From assembly GCA_041690495.1 (NCBI GenBank), contig JAWLHE010000015.1, forward strand, positions 3,101 to 67,100: a stretch of 64,000 bases of DNA, written 5' to 3'. Source of the DNA: DATAAP01 sp041690495. Lineage in GTDB: Bacteria > Pseudomonadota > Alphaproteobacteria > CACIAM-22H2. The notes under the pieces were generated by a model. It did not search any database. It had not been told where the DNA came from and saw nothing but the letters and a program-made list of their open reading frames with translations. Below are positions 48,372 through 58,073 of the stretch, piece after piece. The position numbers and the translations under genes are program-made. Positions within the stretch are counted from its first letter, which is position 1, and each line of letters starts with the position of its first letter.

Positions 48372-50635
48372 TGCAGCCGTCCCTGACCGCGGGCGGCTCG
48401 CGCCGCCTCCTAAAGCGGCTCAGGGACCTCATGGCCGGCGGCGGTTCGGGCCAGGAGCGGCTCAACCAGGTCGTCAGGATCATCGCCGCCGACCTCGTCG
48501 CCGAGGTGTGCTCGATCTACATCATGCGGGCCGGCGAAGTGCTCGAGCTGTTCGCCACCCAAGGCCTGAAGCAGGAGGCCGTTCACAAGACCCGGCTTGC
48601 GGTCGGCGAAGGCATCGTCGGCGACATCGCCGCTCACGCACGGTCGCTGGCTCTCGCCGACGCACAGTCCCATCCGAACTTCGCCTATCGGCCGGAAACC
48701 GGCGAGGAGATTTACCATTCGCTGATGGGCGTGCCGATCCTGCGCGGCGGGCGCGTGCTCGGCGTCCTCGTCATCCAGAACCGCACCTTCCGCGAATATG
48801 ACGAGGAGGAGGTCGAGACCGTCCAGACCATTGCGATGGTGCTGGCGGAGCTGATCGCGGGCAGCGACCTGATCACGCCCGAGGACACGATGCGCGCCGA
48901 CCTGGCGCTTGCGCCGGCGCGGCTCGACGGGCTGCGGCTGAACGAAGGCATAGCGATCGGTCGCGCGGTGCTGCATCAGCCACGCGTGTCTATCCGGCAG
49001 ATGGTGGCGGACAACCCGGAGGTCGAGCTAAAGCGCCTCGACGATGCCCTGACGAGCATGCACAGCGCGATCGACGATATGCTTGCCGCCTCGGAGCTGG
49101 CCGAAAGCGGCGAGCATCGCGAGATCCTCGAGAGCTATCGCATGTTCGCGGAGGATCGCGGCTGGCTCAGCCGCATTTCGGAGGCGATCCGCAGCGGCCT
49201 CACCGCCGAGGCGGCGGTGCAGCGCGTGCAGGACGATACCCGCGTGCGCATGAGCCAGATCACGGACCCGTATCTGCGCGAGCGGCTGTCTGACCTCGAG
49301 GATCTGGCCAACCGCCTGCTCCGGCATCTCACCGGTGCCCGCACGGCAGCGCGCGCGGACCTGCCCGACGACGCCATTCTCGTCGCCCGTACCATGGGGC
49401 CGGCCGAGCTGCTCGACTACGACCGCGCCAAGGTCAAGGCGGTGCTGCTCGAAGAGGGCTCGCCGACGGCGCATGTCGCGATCGTGGCACGCGCGCTCAA
49501 CGTCCCGATGGTCGGGCGGGTCAAGAACGTGCTGACGCGGATCGAGGCGCTCGACCCCGTCATCGTCGATGGCGACCACGCCCAGGTCCTGCTGCGACCG
49601 AGCGACGACGTGCGGGAGGCCTTCACGGCGGCGATCGAAGTGCGGGCCAAGCGCCAGGCTTCGATTGCCGCATTGCGCGACCTGCCGGCCGTGACGCGCG
49701 ACGGCGTCGAGCTCTCGCTATTCCTCAATGCCGGGTTGCTCATCGACCTCGCCTATCTCGAGGAGACCGGTGCCGCTGGTGTCGGCCTGTACCGGACCGA
49801 GCTGCCGTTCATGCTGCGCTCGACCTTTCCCGACGTGGCGACGCAGACCGAATTCTACAGGAAGGTGCTGACGCGCGCCGCCGGCAAGCCGGTCGTCTTC
49901 CGCACGCTCGATATCGGCGGCGACAAGCTGCTGCCCTTTCTCGCCGAATCGGAGGAAGAGAACCCGGCAATGGGCTGGCGCGCGATCCGCATCGCGCTCG
50001 ACCGGCCGATGCTGCTGCGCCATCAGCTCCGCGCGCTGTTGCGCGCCGCCGCCGGCACGCGGCTCGACGTCATGTTCCCGATGGTCGCGGAAGTCGCGGA
50101 GTTCGACGCGGCGCGCGCATTGCTCGACGCGGAGATCGCCCGCTGCCGCCGGCGCAGCGAGGCGCTGCCGTCCACGGTCCGCGTCGGCACCATGCTCGAG
50201 GTACCGGCGCTGTTCTGGCAGCTCAAGACCCTGCTTCGCCGAGTCGATTTCATCTCGGTCGGCACCAACGACCTGATGCAGTTCCTGTTCGCAAGCGATC
50301 GCGGCAATCCGCGGCTGGCGGACCGTTACGACGTCCTTTCGCCGCCGGCGCTGTCGTTCCTGCGCGAGCTGGTGCAGGTCTGTGGGCGGGCCAAGGTCGA
50401 TCTCACCTTGTGCGGCGAGATGGGCAGCCGGACGCTCGAGGCCATGGCGCTGATCGCGATCGGCTTTCGCAGGTTGTCGATGCCGGCCACGGCGATTGGG
50501 CCGGTCAAGGCGATGGCACGCAGCCTCACTCTCGGCCCGGTCCGCGACTATCTGACCGGGCTCTGCGACCGGCCGGAGCATTCGCTGCGGGAATCCTTGC
50601 GCGCGTTCGCCCGCGATCATGATGTCGCGATCTAG
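48371..50635 (+). CDS. ptsP: Phosphoenolpyruvate-protein phosphotransferase PtsP (EI-Ntr)
   Basis: A 754-residue enzyme I of the nitrogen-type phosphotransferase system. An N-terminal GAF domain (about residues 20-165) is followed by the swivelling domain with the phosphoryl histidine in EEGSPTAHVAIVAR near residue 368 and the PEP-binding barrel (TELPFMLRSTFP, NPAMGWRAIRI, FISVGTNDLMQFLFASDRG). It should pass phosphate from PEP to NPr/EIIA-Ntr and so link nitrogen state to regulation. ATG 48371 shares a base with the stop of the preceding gene. Confidence 0.95.
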   Translation: MQPSLTAGGSRRLLKRLRDLMAGGGSGQERLNQVVRIIAADLVAEVCSIYIMRAGEVLELFATQGLKQEAVHKTRLAVGEGIVGDIAAHARSLALADAQSHPNFAYRPETGEEIYHSLMGVPILRGGRVLGVLVIQNRTFREYDEEEVETVQTIAMVLAELIAGSDLITPEDTMRADLALAPARLDGLRLNEGIAIGRAVLHQPRVSIRQMVADNPEVELKRLDDALTSMHSAIDDMLAASELAESGEHREILESYRMFAEDRGWLSRISEAIRSGLTAEAAVQRVQDDTRVRMSQITDPYLRERLSDLEDLANRLLRHLTGARTAARADLPDDAILVARTMGPAELLDYDRAKVKAVLLEEGSPTAHVAIVARALNVPMVGRVKNVLTRIEALDPVIVDGDHAQVLLRPSDDVREAFTAAIEVRAKRQASIAALRDLPAVTRDGVELSLFLNAGLLIDLAYLEETGAAGVGLYRTELPFMLRSTFPDVATQTEFYRKVLTRAAGKPVVFRTLDIGGDKLLPFLAESEEENPAMGWRAIRIALDRPMLLRHQLRALLRAAAGTRLDVMFPMVAEVAEFDAARALLDAEIARCRRRSEALPSTVRVGTMLEVPALFWQLKTLLRRVDFISVGTNDLMQFLFASDRGNPRLADRYDVLSPPALSFLRELVQVCGRAKVDLTLCGEMGSRTLEAMALIAIGFRRLSMPATAIGPVKAMARSLTLGPVRDYLTGLCDRPEHSLRESLRAFARDHDVAI

Positions 50636-50850
50636 GCCCCCGGCGAAGGCATCGGTCGTCACGGGCTGACCTGTTGCAGGTCCGCGGCGCGATTGGTATT
50701 AACGATTTCGTTCCTGTGGGCCCGTAAGATCATGTTCCGCACGTGGCGCTGCGGCCGTATCTGCGCCCGCCGAGGCCGGCATAGCGAAAACCTGGCAAAT
50801 CCAAGTTGTTGACGCGGATGCGATCACGGAAGCGACAGCGGTTGAGATTT

Positions 50851-52101
50851 ATGGCCGGCGAGCGGAATGGTTCGGCCCGGCAGGGCCCGAGCGAGGCCCC
50901 GCCGCGGGTTTCGATCGGCGATGTCTTGCGGAGCGAGCGCGAACGCCGGGCCCTCAGCCTCGATGATATTGCGGCGAATCTTCGCATCCGTCGCGCGCTG
51001 CTCGATGCCATCGAGGAGGGCCGTTTCAAGGAACTGCCGGGAGCGCCCTACGCGACCGGATTCGTCAAGGCTTATGCCGAGTTCCTCGAGCTCGATCGCG
51101 ACGAGATCATCCGCCGCTTCAAGGAAGAGGCGGCCGGGCTCGACAGCCACAAGGAACTGAATTTTCCACGGCCGCTCTCCGAGAGCCGGCTGCCTGGCGG
51201 CATCCTGCTGCTGCTCTCTGCGGTGATTGCCGCCAGCGCCTACGCGATCTGGTACTTCCAGGGTTCCGGCGACCGCACCGAGCTGCCACGGGTCGCTGCC
51301 GTCCCGGAGCGGCTGGCACCATTGGCCGATCCGGCGCCGGCGTCGCCAGAGCCCGAGACACAACCGACGGAGGGCACGAGGCCGGAACCCGGATCGTCCC
51401 CGGCAAGCGTTCCGCCATCGCCCGGCGAAGTTGCGCCCGCTGCGGCACCGCCGGCGCCTCCGGCTCCGGCGGTCACAGTCGATCCTCCTCCGGCGGTCAC
51501 AGCGAGTCCTCCTCGGGCTCCTGAGTCCGATACGGAGGCCGCAGCCCCGGCAACGCCGGCCGCAGCTCCGGCAACGCCAGCCGAAGCGGCTGCGGCGCCG
51601 AGCGCCCCTCCGGCGAACGTCCCTGCCAGTACTGCGGCGCCTGCGGTTGCCGCAGCGCCGTCGGATGCAGCCGAGATTCCGGCCGCTCCGACGGAGGTCT
51701 CCGCCTACCCCCGCGCCTATGGCGAGGAAAATCCATCGCGCATCGTCATTCGCGCGACCGCCGACAGCTGGATCCAGGTGCGCGATCCGAGCGGCACCGT
51801 CGTGTTCACACGCGTGTTGCGCGCCGGCGACAGCTACAACGTTCCGAACCGCCAGGATCTGTTTCTCTACACCGGCAGCGCCGGGGCGCTCGAGATCAGC
51901 GTCGATGGCACGATCGCGCCGTCGCTGGGCCAGTTCGGCGCGGTGCGGCGGGACGTCATGCTCGACCCGGATCGCCTGGCTGCGGGCACCGCGGTTCTCG
52001 ACCAGAGACGGCCAAGCTCGAATGATCCCGGCACCCGGTCCAATGGGGCGGGTCCGGGGCAGGCCAGCTCGATCGGCAGTAGCGCCGTTTCGCGCCAATA
52101 G
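50851..52101 (+). CDS. RodZ-like helix-turn-helix membrane protein
   Basis: A 416-residue protein with a cytoplasmic HTH_25-type domain (about residues 18-85: RERRALSLDDIAANLRI and ATGFVKAYAEFLELD), one transmembrane helix (about 115-135), a long Pro/Ala/Ser/Thr-rich periplasmic linker (about 150-285) and a C-terminal DUF4115 domain (about 290-400: ADSWIQVRDPSGTVVF). RodZ couples MreB to cell shape. Start ATG 50851; longer starts at 50818 or 50806 are possible. It lies between ptsP and ispG, a common place in Rhodospirillales-type genomes. Confidence 0.9.
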   Translation: MAGERNGSARQGPSEAPPRVSIGDVLRSERERRALSLDDIAANLRIRRALLDAIEEGRFKELPGAPYATGFVKAYAEFLELDRDEIIRRFKEEAAGLDSHKELNFPRPLSESRLPGGILLLLSAVIAASAYAIWYFQGSGDRTELPRVAAVPERLAPLADPAPASPEPETQPTEGTRPEPGSSPASVPPSPGEVAPAAAPPAPPAPAVTVDPPPAVTASPPRAPESDTEAAAPATPAAAPATPAEAAAAPSAPPANVPASTAAPAVAAAPSDAAEIPAAPTEVSAYPRAYGEENPSRIVIRATADSWIQVRDPSGTVVFTRVLRAGDSYNVPNRQDLFLYTGSAGALEISVDGTIAPSLGQFGAVRRDVMLDPDRLAAGTAVLDQRRPSSNDPGTRSNGAGPGQASSIGSSAVSRQ

Positions 52102-52158
52102 CACCGTCGCTGGAGATCGGGCGGTGTTTTGGGCTATAACGCGCCCACGTTATAGCGC

Positions 52159-53313
52159 ATGGAAAAGCCTGCCATGACCGTTCGGCCGTACCGCCAGATC
52201 ATCCGCCGCAAATGCCGCCAGATCCACGTCGGGGCCGTGCCGGTCGGCGGGGACGCGCCGATCAGCGTCCAGTCGATGACGAACACCCCGACTCCGGATG
52301 CCGCGGCGACGGTCGACCAGATCCGCCGCCTGGAAGAGGCAGGCGCCGATATTGTCCGCGTTTCCTGTCCGGACGAGGAGTCGACCGCGGCACTGTCGGT
52401 GATCGTCAGGGCGGCCAAGGTGCCAATCGTCGCGGACATCCATTTTCACTACAAGCGCGCGATCGAGGCCGCCAAGGCCGGTGCCGCGTGCCTGCGCATC
52501 AATCCGGGCAATATCGGCAGCAAGGACCGGGTCCGCGAGGTCGTCAAGGCGGCGCGCGACCATGGCTGCTCGATGCGCATCGGCGTCAACGCCGGAAGCC
52601 TCGAGCGCGAACTGCTCGAGAAGTACGGCGAACCGTGTCCGGAGGCCATGGTCGAAAGCGCGCTCAACCACGCGCGATGCCTCGAGGACGAGGATTTCTT
52701 CGAGTTCAAGATCAGCGTCAAGGCATCGGATGTCTTCCTCGCTGTCGCCGCCTACCAGCAGCTTGCGGATGCCTGCGACTATCCGCTTCATCTCGGCGTG
52801 ACCGAAGCGGGCGGCTTGCGCGCCGGAACGGTCAAGTCGGCGATGGGTATCGGCTCTCTGCTCTGGGCCGGGATCGGCGATACGATCCGCGTCTCGCTCT
52901 CGGCCGATCCGGTCGAGGAGGTCAAGGTCGGCTACGACATGCTCAAGTCGCTCGGCCTGCGCCGGCGCGGCGTGACGGTGATCGCCTGTCCGTCCTGCGC
53001 GCGGCAGCAGTTCGACGTCATCAAGACCGTCGAGGTCCTCGAGAGCCGCCTGGCGCACATTACCGTGCCGATGACGGTCTCGGTGATCGGCTGCGTCGTC
53101 AACGGGCCGGGCGAGGCGCGAGAGACGGATATCGGCTTCACAGGCGGCGGTAGCGGCACGCACATGGTCTACATCGCCGGACTGCCGGATCATCGACTCA
53201 AGGATGCCGACATCGTCGACCATCTGGTGTCGCTGGTCGAGAAGAAGGCGGCGGAGATCCGGGCGAAATCGGAAGCCGCCGCGATACCTGCGCCCGTTCG
53301 GGCGCGCGCGTAG
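52159..53313 (+). CDS. ispG: 4-hydroxy-3-methylbut-2-enyl diphosphate synthase (GcpE)
   Basis: A 384-residue Fe-S enzyme of the non-mevalonate isoprenoid pathway, flavodoxin-dependent type. Family landmarks: SVQSMTNTPT near residue 35, CLRINPGNIG near residue 112, and the iron-sulfur cysteines in ACPSCARQQFDVI near residue 276 and GCVVNGPGEA near residue 312. Start ATG 52159 or 52174. Convergent neighbours none; it precedes hisS by 66 bases. Confidence 0.96.
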   Translation: MEKPAMTVRPYRQIIRRKCRQIHVGAVPVGGDAPISVQSMTNTPTPDAAATVDQIRRLEEAGADIVRVSCPDEESTAALSVIVRAAKVPIVADIHFHYKRAIEAAKAGAACLRINPGNIGSKDRVREVVKAARDHGCSMRIGVNAGSLERELLEKYGEPCPEAMVESALNHARCLEDEDFFEFKISVKASDVFLAVAAYQQLADACDYPLHLGVTEAGGLRAGTVKSAMGIGSLLWAGIGDTIRVSLSADPVEEVKVGYDMLKSLGLRRRGVTVIACPSCARQQFDVIKTVEVLESRLAHITVPMTVSVIGCVVNGPGEARETDIGFTGGGSGTHMVYIAGLPDHRLKDADIVDHLVSLVEKKAAEIRAKSEAAAIPAPVRARA

Positions 53314-53379
53314 CGTGGCTCTCATTCATCAGGTGCCGTCGTCGCACGCGTCCGGCTCAAGCGCAGTGGTCCAGTGAAA

Positions 53380-54624
53380 ATGACGAAACTACAGCCGGTC
53401 CGCGGCACCCGCGACATTCTTGGCGAGGACATGCGCCGGCAGAGACATGTCATCGACACGGCACGCGCGGTTGTCGAGCTCTACGGCTATCAGGAGATCG
53501 CGACACCGATTTTCGAGTTCTCCGAGGTCTTCAAGCGTACGCTCGGCGATACGTCCGATATCGTCACCAAGGAGATGTATTCCTTTACTGACAGCGGCGG
53601 CGAGGACATCACGCTGCGGCCGGAGAATACGGCCGGCGTGGCGCGCGCGGTCATCTCCGGCGGGCTGGCGCAGAGCGTGCCGCTCAAATTCTTCTACGCG
53701 GGCCCGATGTTCCGCTATGAGCGGCCGCAGAAGGGACGTTACCGGCAGTTTCACCAGATCGGCGTCGAGCTGATCGGGGTGCCGGAGCCGCTTGGCGATA
53801 TCGAGGTCATTGCCGCCGGCGCGCATATTCTCGATCGCCTGGGCGTTCTTCAGCACACGACCCTGGAGCTGAACACACTGGGCGATCCCGAGAGCCGCGC
53901 CGCGTACCGCAGCGCGCTGGTTGGGTATCTGCGCGAGCATATCGGGAAGCTGTCGGTAGACAGCCGGGCGCGTCTGGACCGCAATCCGCTGCGCATTCTC
54001 GACAGCAAGGACGAAGGCGACATTGCGATCATCCGCGGCGCGCCGCAGCTCAAGGAGTATCTCAACGAGCCAAGCCGTCTGTTCTTCGACAGTGTGCGGC
54101 ATGGGCTCGACAGGCTCGCGATCGCGCATGTCTGGAATCCCTATCTGGTCCGCGGCCTTGACTATTATGCGCACACGGCATTCGAGTTCAAAACCGACCG
54201 GCTCGGTGCGCAGGGTGCGGTGCTGGCGGGCGGACGGTATGATGGCCTCATGGGCCAGATGGGCGGACCTGCGCTTCCGGGCGTGGGCTGGGCCGCCGGC
54301 ATCGAGCGGCTCGCAATGCTGCTCGCACAGCCGCCCGAGGCGCGCCGCCCGATCGCAATCGTGCCGATCGGCGCCGTAGCTGAGGAAATGGCGCTGAAGC
54401 TATCGTCTGACCTGCGTCACGACGGCATGTATATCGAGCTGGGTTATCGCGGCAACGTATCGAAACGCATGAAGGACGCAAATAAGGCACACGCCCGGGC
54501 CGCGGTTCTCATCGGCGAGGACGAGCTGAAGCGTGGCGCCGCTACGGTCCGCGATCTGGACTCGGGCGAGCAGGCCGAGGTGCCGCTTTCGGCCCTGAAG
54601 GACCGCCTCGCCCCGTATCGTTAG
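53380..54624 (+). CDS. hisS: Histidyl-tRNA synthetase
   Basis: A 414-residue class II synthetase. Motif 1 region LYGYQEIATPIFE, motif 2 FRYERPQKGRYRQFHQIG near residue 112, the histidine-A box RGLDYYAHTAFEF near residue 263 and motif 3 GVGWAAGIERL near residue 308 are all clear. GTG 53374 two codons earlier is an alternative start. The gene ends 4 bases before the glutamyl-tRNA reductase-like gene. Confidence 0.96.
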   Translation: MTKLQPVRGTRDILGEDMRRQRHVIDTARAVVELYGYQEIATPIFEFSEVFKRTLGDTSDIVTKEMYSFTDSGGEDITLRPENTAGVARAVISGGLAQSVPLKFFYAGPMFRYERPQKGRYRQFHQIGVELIGVPEPLGDIEVIAAGAHILDRLGVLQHTTLELNTLGDPESRAAYRSALVGYLREHIGKLSVDSRARLDRNPLRILDSKDEGDIAIIRGAPQLKEYLNEPSRLFFDSVRHGLDRLAIAHVWNPYLVRGLDYYAHTAFEFKTDRLGAQGAVLAGGRYDGLMGQMGGPALPGVGWAAGIERLAMLLAQPPEARRPIAIVPIGAVAEEMALKLSSDLRHDGMYIELGYRGNVSKRMKDANKAHARAAVLIGEDELKRGAATVRDLDSGEQAEVPLSALKDRLAPYR

Positions 54625-54628
54625 CGGC

Positions 54629-55924
54629 GTGACCGGGGCTCCCTCTCAACCCGGTCGGCTGTTTACCGCGGGCCTCGACCACCGCACCAGCACGCTCGAT
54701 CTCCGCGATCGCGTCTTCATTGCCGAAGGCGAGATGCGGGGGTTCCTGGCGGCGTTGCGTCAGGCGGGAATCGATCAGGCCATCGTCATGTCGACCTGCG
54801 ACCGCATCGAAGTGCAGGGCGCGCATCACCGGCCGGAGGAGGCTGCCAGGGCGGTGACCCGGCTGTTCGCGGCGCGCGCGCGAGAGCCGGAAGCCGTGAT
54901 CGCTGCGCGCGTCGCCATATGCACCGATGGGGCCGCGCTGCGCCGGATCTTCGGCGTTGCCGCGGCGCTCGAAAGCCAGGTGCTCGGCGAGCCGCAGGTG
55001 CTGGGCCAGGTCAAGTCGGCGCATCAGCTCGCGCGCGCCGCCGGGATGACCGGCCCCGAACTCGAAGCGGCATTGCAGGCCGCCTACGGCGCAGCGAAGC
55101 GCACTCGGAGCGAAACCGCGATCGGGGAGCGGCCGGTGACGCTTGCCTCGGCGGCGCTTCAGCTCGCCCGCGACGTGCACGGGGACATGGCACGCTGCAC
55201 AGGTCTGCTGGTCGGCACCGGCGAGCTCGGCGAGCTGATGGCCGATCATCTTCGCGCGGCGGGGCTGCGCTCGCTGGCCGTGACCGCACCGAGCGGCGGC
55301 CGTGCCGAGGATATCGGCCGGCGGCTGTCTTCCCATGTCGTGTCGTTTGCCGATATGGAATCGGAGATGGCGAATGCCGATATAGTTATTACGGCGCTCG
55401 GCAGCGGCCGCCATCTGATCGGGCCCGAGGCGATGAAGGACATCATGGTCCGGCGCCGCCGGCGCGCGGTGTTCGTCGTGGACCTCGGAATTCCGGCGGA
55501 TGTCGACCCGCGCGTCGAGACGCTGGACGGCGTATTCCGCTACGATCTGGACGACCTCGAGAAGGTGACCATGAGCGGGCGCGCCTCGCGCGGCGCCGCC
55601 GCCGCCGAGGCGTGGGGCATCATCGAGCAGGAGCTTGCGATGTTTGCGCGCAGCCGGGCGGAGCGCGACGCCGTGCCGGCGATCGCCGCGCTGCGCCGCC
55701 ATTTCGAGAGCGCGCGCGGACAGGCGCTGCGTCAGGCCGGGAACGATGCCGAGCGCGCGACGGAGCTTCTGGTGAACCGCCTGCTCCACAACCCCTCGGA
55801 AGCCCTGCGCCAGATCGCGGCGATGGACGGCGGCGGGGACCGCGTGATGGCCGAGCATCTCATCAGAAAGCTGTTCCGGCTCGACGAAAGCGGGCCGGGT
55901 GAAGACGAGGAGAGCAGGATTTGA
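54629..55924 (+). CDS. Divergent glutamyl-tRNA reductase-like protein
   Basis: A 431-residue protein with the full three-domain plan of glutamyl-tRNA reductase (HemA of the C5 pathway): LFTAGLDHRTSTLDLRDRV at the start, the catalytic-cysteine motif as MSTCDRIEV near residue 56 (family STCNRxE), LESQVLGEPQVLGQVKSAH near residue 110, an NADPH-type GTGELGEL turn near 190, and NRLLHNPSEAL near 385. Three positions that match conserved E. coli residues are changed: Asn to Asp in STCNR, the His of HLxRVA to Arg (LRRIFGVA), and the NRT after the nucleotide fold to APS. It starts at GTG 54629 and overlaps prfA. Catalytic competence is uncertain. Confidence 0.82.
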   Translation: MTGAPSQPGRLFTAGLDHRTSTLDLRDRVFIAEGEMRGFLAALRQAGIDQAIVMSTCDRIEVQGAHHRPEEAARAVTRLFAARAREPEAVIAARVAICTDGAALRRIFGVAAALESQVLGEPQVLGQVKSAHQLARAAGMTGPELEAALQAAYGAAKRTRSETAIGERPVTLASAALQLARDVHGDMARCTGLLVGTGELGELMADHLRAAGLRSLAVTAPSGGRAEDIGRRLSSHVVSFADMESEMANADIVITALGSGRHLIGPEAMKDIMVRRRRRAVFVVDLGIPADVDPRVETLDGVFRYDLDDLEKVTMSGRASRGAAAAEAWGIIEQELAMFARSRAERDAVPAIAALRRHFESARGQALRQAGNDAERATELLVNRLLHNPSEALRQIAAMDGGGDRVMAEHLIRKLFRLDESGPGEDEESRI

Positions 55925-56997
55925 GCTTCCACCACAAACTGGATCGCGTCGTCGCGCGTTACGAGGAGCTGCGTCAGGCGATGGCGGCTCCGGATCTCGA
56001 TCCGCGTCAGTTCGCGAAGCTGTCGAAGGAGTATTCCGATCTCGAGCCGATCGTCGAGCACGTCACTGCGTTGCGCAAGGCGCGCAGCGAGCTCGACGGC
56101 CTGAAGGTGCTCATGGTGGACGAGGGCAGCGATCCGGAGATGAGGGCGCTTGCCGAGGCCGAATTCTTCGCGCTGAAGGACAGGCTGCCCGAGATGGAGA
56201 AGCAGCTCCAGATCATGCTGCTGCCGAAAGATGCGGCTGACGAGAAGAACGCGATCCTCGAAGTGCGCGCGGGAACCGGCGGTGACGAGGCGGCGCTGTT
56301 CGCGGCGGAGCTGTTCCGCATGTATCAGCGCTATGCCGCGTTGCACGGCTGGAAATTCGAGATCATGGAGCTGGGGGAGACCGGAATCGGCGGCTACAAG
56401 GAGGCGATCGCGAGCATTTCGGGCCGTGGCGTCTTCGCGCGGCTGAAGTTCGAGTCCGGCGTCCATCGCGTGCAGCGCGTTCCAGAGACGGAGGCGAGCG
56501 GCCGCATTCACACCTCCGCCGCAACGGTCGCCGTTCTGCCGGAGGCCGAGGACGTCGATATCAAGGTCGACGAGAAGGACCTGCGTATCGACGTGTTCCG
56601 CTCGAGCGGACCCGGCGGCCAGTCGGTCAACACGACCGACAGCGCGGTGCGCATCACGCATCTGCCGACCGGAATCGTCGTCCAGCAGCAGGACGAGAAA
56701 TCGCAGCACAAGAACAAGGCGAAGGCGCTCAAGATCCTGCGGGCGCGGCTCTACGAGATGGAGCGTGCCAAGGCCGAGGCGGAGCGCGCCCAGAACCGCA
56801 AGAGCCAGGTCGGCAGCGGCGACCGCTCGGAACGGATCCGAACGTATAATTTTCCACAGGGCCGCGTGACCGATCACCGGATCAATCTGACGCTCTACAA
56901 GATCGACAAGGTCATCTCAGGCGAGTCGCTGGACGAAATCATCGATGCCCTGATTGCCGAGGACCGCGCGGCCCGCCTTGCCGAATTGCCCGCATGA
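55921..56997 (+). CDS. prfA: Peptide chain release factor 1
   Basis: A 358-residue release factor that reads UAG and UAA. The GGQ peptidyl-hydrolysis motif is in SSGPGGQSVNTTDSAV near residue 230, and the codon-recognition PxT appears as PET in RVPETEASGRIHTSA. The start is TTG 55921, overlapping the stop of the preceding gene (TTGA), with GAGGAGAG upstream; the overlap indicates translational coupling. prmC overlaps its stop in turn. Confidence 0.96.
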   Translation: MSFHHKLDRVVARYEELRQAMAAPDLDPRQFAKLSKEYSDLEPIVEHVTALRKARSELDGLKVLMVDEGSDPEMRALAEAEFFALKDRLPEMEKQLQIMLLPKDAADEKNAILEVRAGTGGDEAALFAAELFRMYQRYAALHGWKFEIMELGETGIGGYKEAIASISGRGVFARLKFESGVHRVQRVPETEASGRIHTSAATVAVLPEAEDVDIKVDEKDLRIDVFRSSGPGGQSVNTTDSAVRITHLPTGIVVQQQDEKSQHKNKAKALKILRARLYEMERAKAEAERAQNRKSQVGSGDRSERIRTYNFPQGRVTDHRINLTLYKIDKVISGESLDEIIDALIAEDRAARLAELPA

Positions 56998-57866
56998 CGG
57001 TCTCTCGCGCATGCGATCAGGGCAGGACGGTCGGTGCCGTGCTCGCCGGCGCCGCGACGCGGCTGCGCGAGGCCGGCATCGCCACGGCGCGGCTCGATGC
57101 CCGGCTCCTGCTCTCTGCGGCGCTGGGCGAAAGCGCCGAGCGCCTGGTCGGCTGGCCCGAGCGCGTGCTGTCGGTGCCGGAAGAGCGTGCTTTTGCCGAT
57201 CTCGTGGCGCGGCGCTCGGCGCGCGAGCCGGTCGCGCAGATCCTCGGCCATCGTGAGTTCTGGAGCCTGCCGTTCCGGACAACGCGGGACACGCTGACGC
57301 CGCGACCGGACAGCGAGACGGTTGTCGAAGCCGCGCTTGAGCTGTTGCCGGACCGCGATGCCGGAATTCGTATTCTCGACCTGGGGACGGGCAGCGGCTG
57401 TCTCCTGCTGGCACTGCTGCACGAATACCCCAATGCCAGCGGGGTCGGTACGGATCTCAGCCCCGCAGCGCTTCGAGTCGCCGCCGGCAACGCGGTCACA
57501 CTGGCGCTCGCGGACCGCGCGGCGTTTGCGGCCACGACCTGGGATGCGGGCCTTGCCGGGTCCTTCGAATTGATCGTCAGCAACCCGCCGTACATCCGTA
57601 CCGCAGAGCTTGACGGTCTCGATCCGGAGGTGAGGCTCTACGAGCCGCATCTTGCGCTCGACGGCGGTGCCGACGGGCTGGTCGTGTACAGGGCGATAGC
57701 GCCAAGGCTCCGCGAGCGGCTTGCACTGAACGGCGCCGGGATTGTCGAAATCGGTGCCGGACAAGCCGCGGAGGTTGAGCAGATCATGCGTGATGCGGGT
57801 CTGCGGGTGCTCGGGCGGCGTGCCGATCTTGCCGGCGTGGACCGTTGTATTCTGGTCGGACGTTAA
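56994..57866 (+). CDS. prmC: Release factor glutamine methyltransferase
   Basis: A 290-residue PrmC, which methylates the GGQ glutamine of RF1 and RF2. The N-terminal helical bundle is followed by LDLGTGSGCLLLALL near residue 124 (SAM binding) and the catalytic NPPY in LIVSNPPYIRTAELDGLD near residue 198. ATG 56994 lies inside the prfA stop, so the gene pair is coupled. Confidence 0.95.
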   Translation: MTVSRACDQGRTVGAVLAGAATRLREAGIATARLDARLLLSAALGESAERLVGWPERVLSVPEERAFADLVARRSAREPVAQILGHREFWSLPFRTTRDTLTPRPDSETVVEAALELLPDRDAGIRILDLGTGSGCLLLALLHEYPNASGVGTDLSPAALRVAAGNAVTLALADRAAFAATTWDAGLAGSFELIVSNPPYIRTAELDGLDPEVRLYEPHLALDGGADGLVVYRAIAPRLRERLALNGAGIVEIGAGQAAEVEQIMRDAGLRVLGRRADLAGVDRCILVGR

Positions 57867-58073
57867 CGAAATAACAGGAGAATAAGATTTGACTTGGAAT
57901 GACAGCGCGGCGGGACTACGCTGCCCACGCTTTCCGCGTTGCGGAGCAAGGGGGGAGGGGGCTCCCGCCGGCCGATTCTAACAAGACACGCGCGTTACCC
58001 GCTGTGGAACGACGCCCGGCGCGCCAGCTTGATTGAGCCCGCCGAAACCTTCGGCAACAACCCACTAGGTGTT

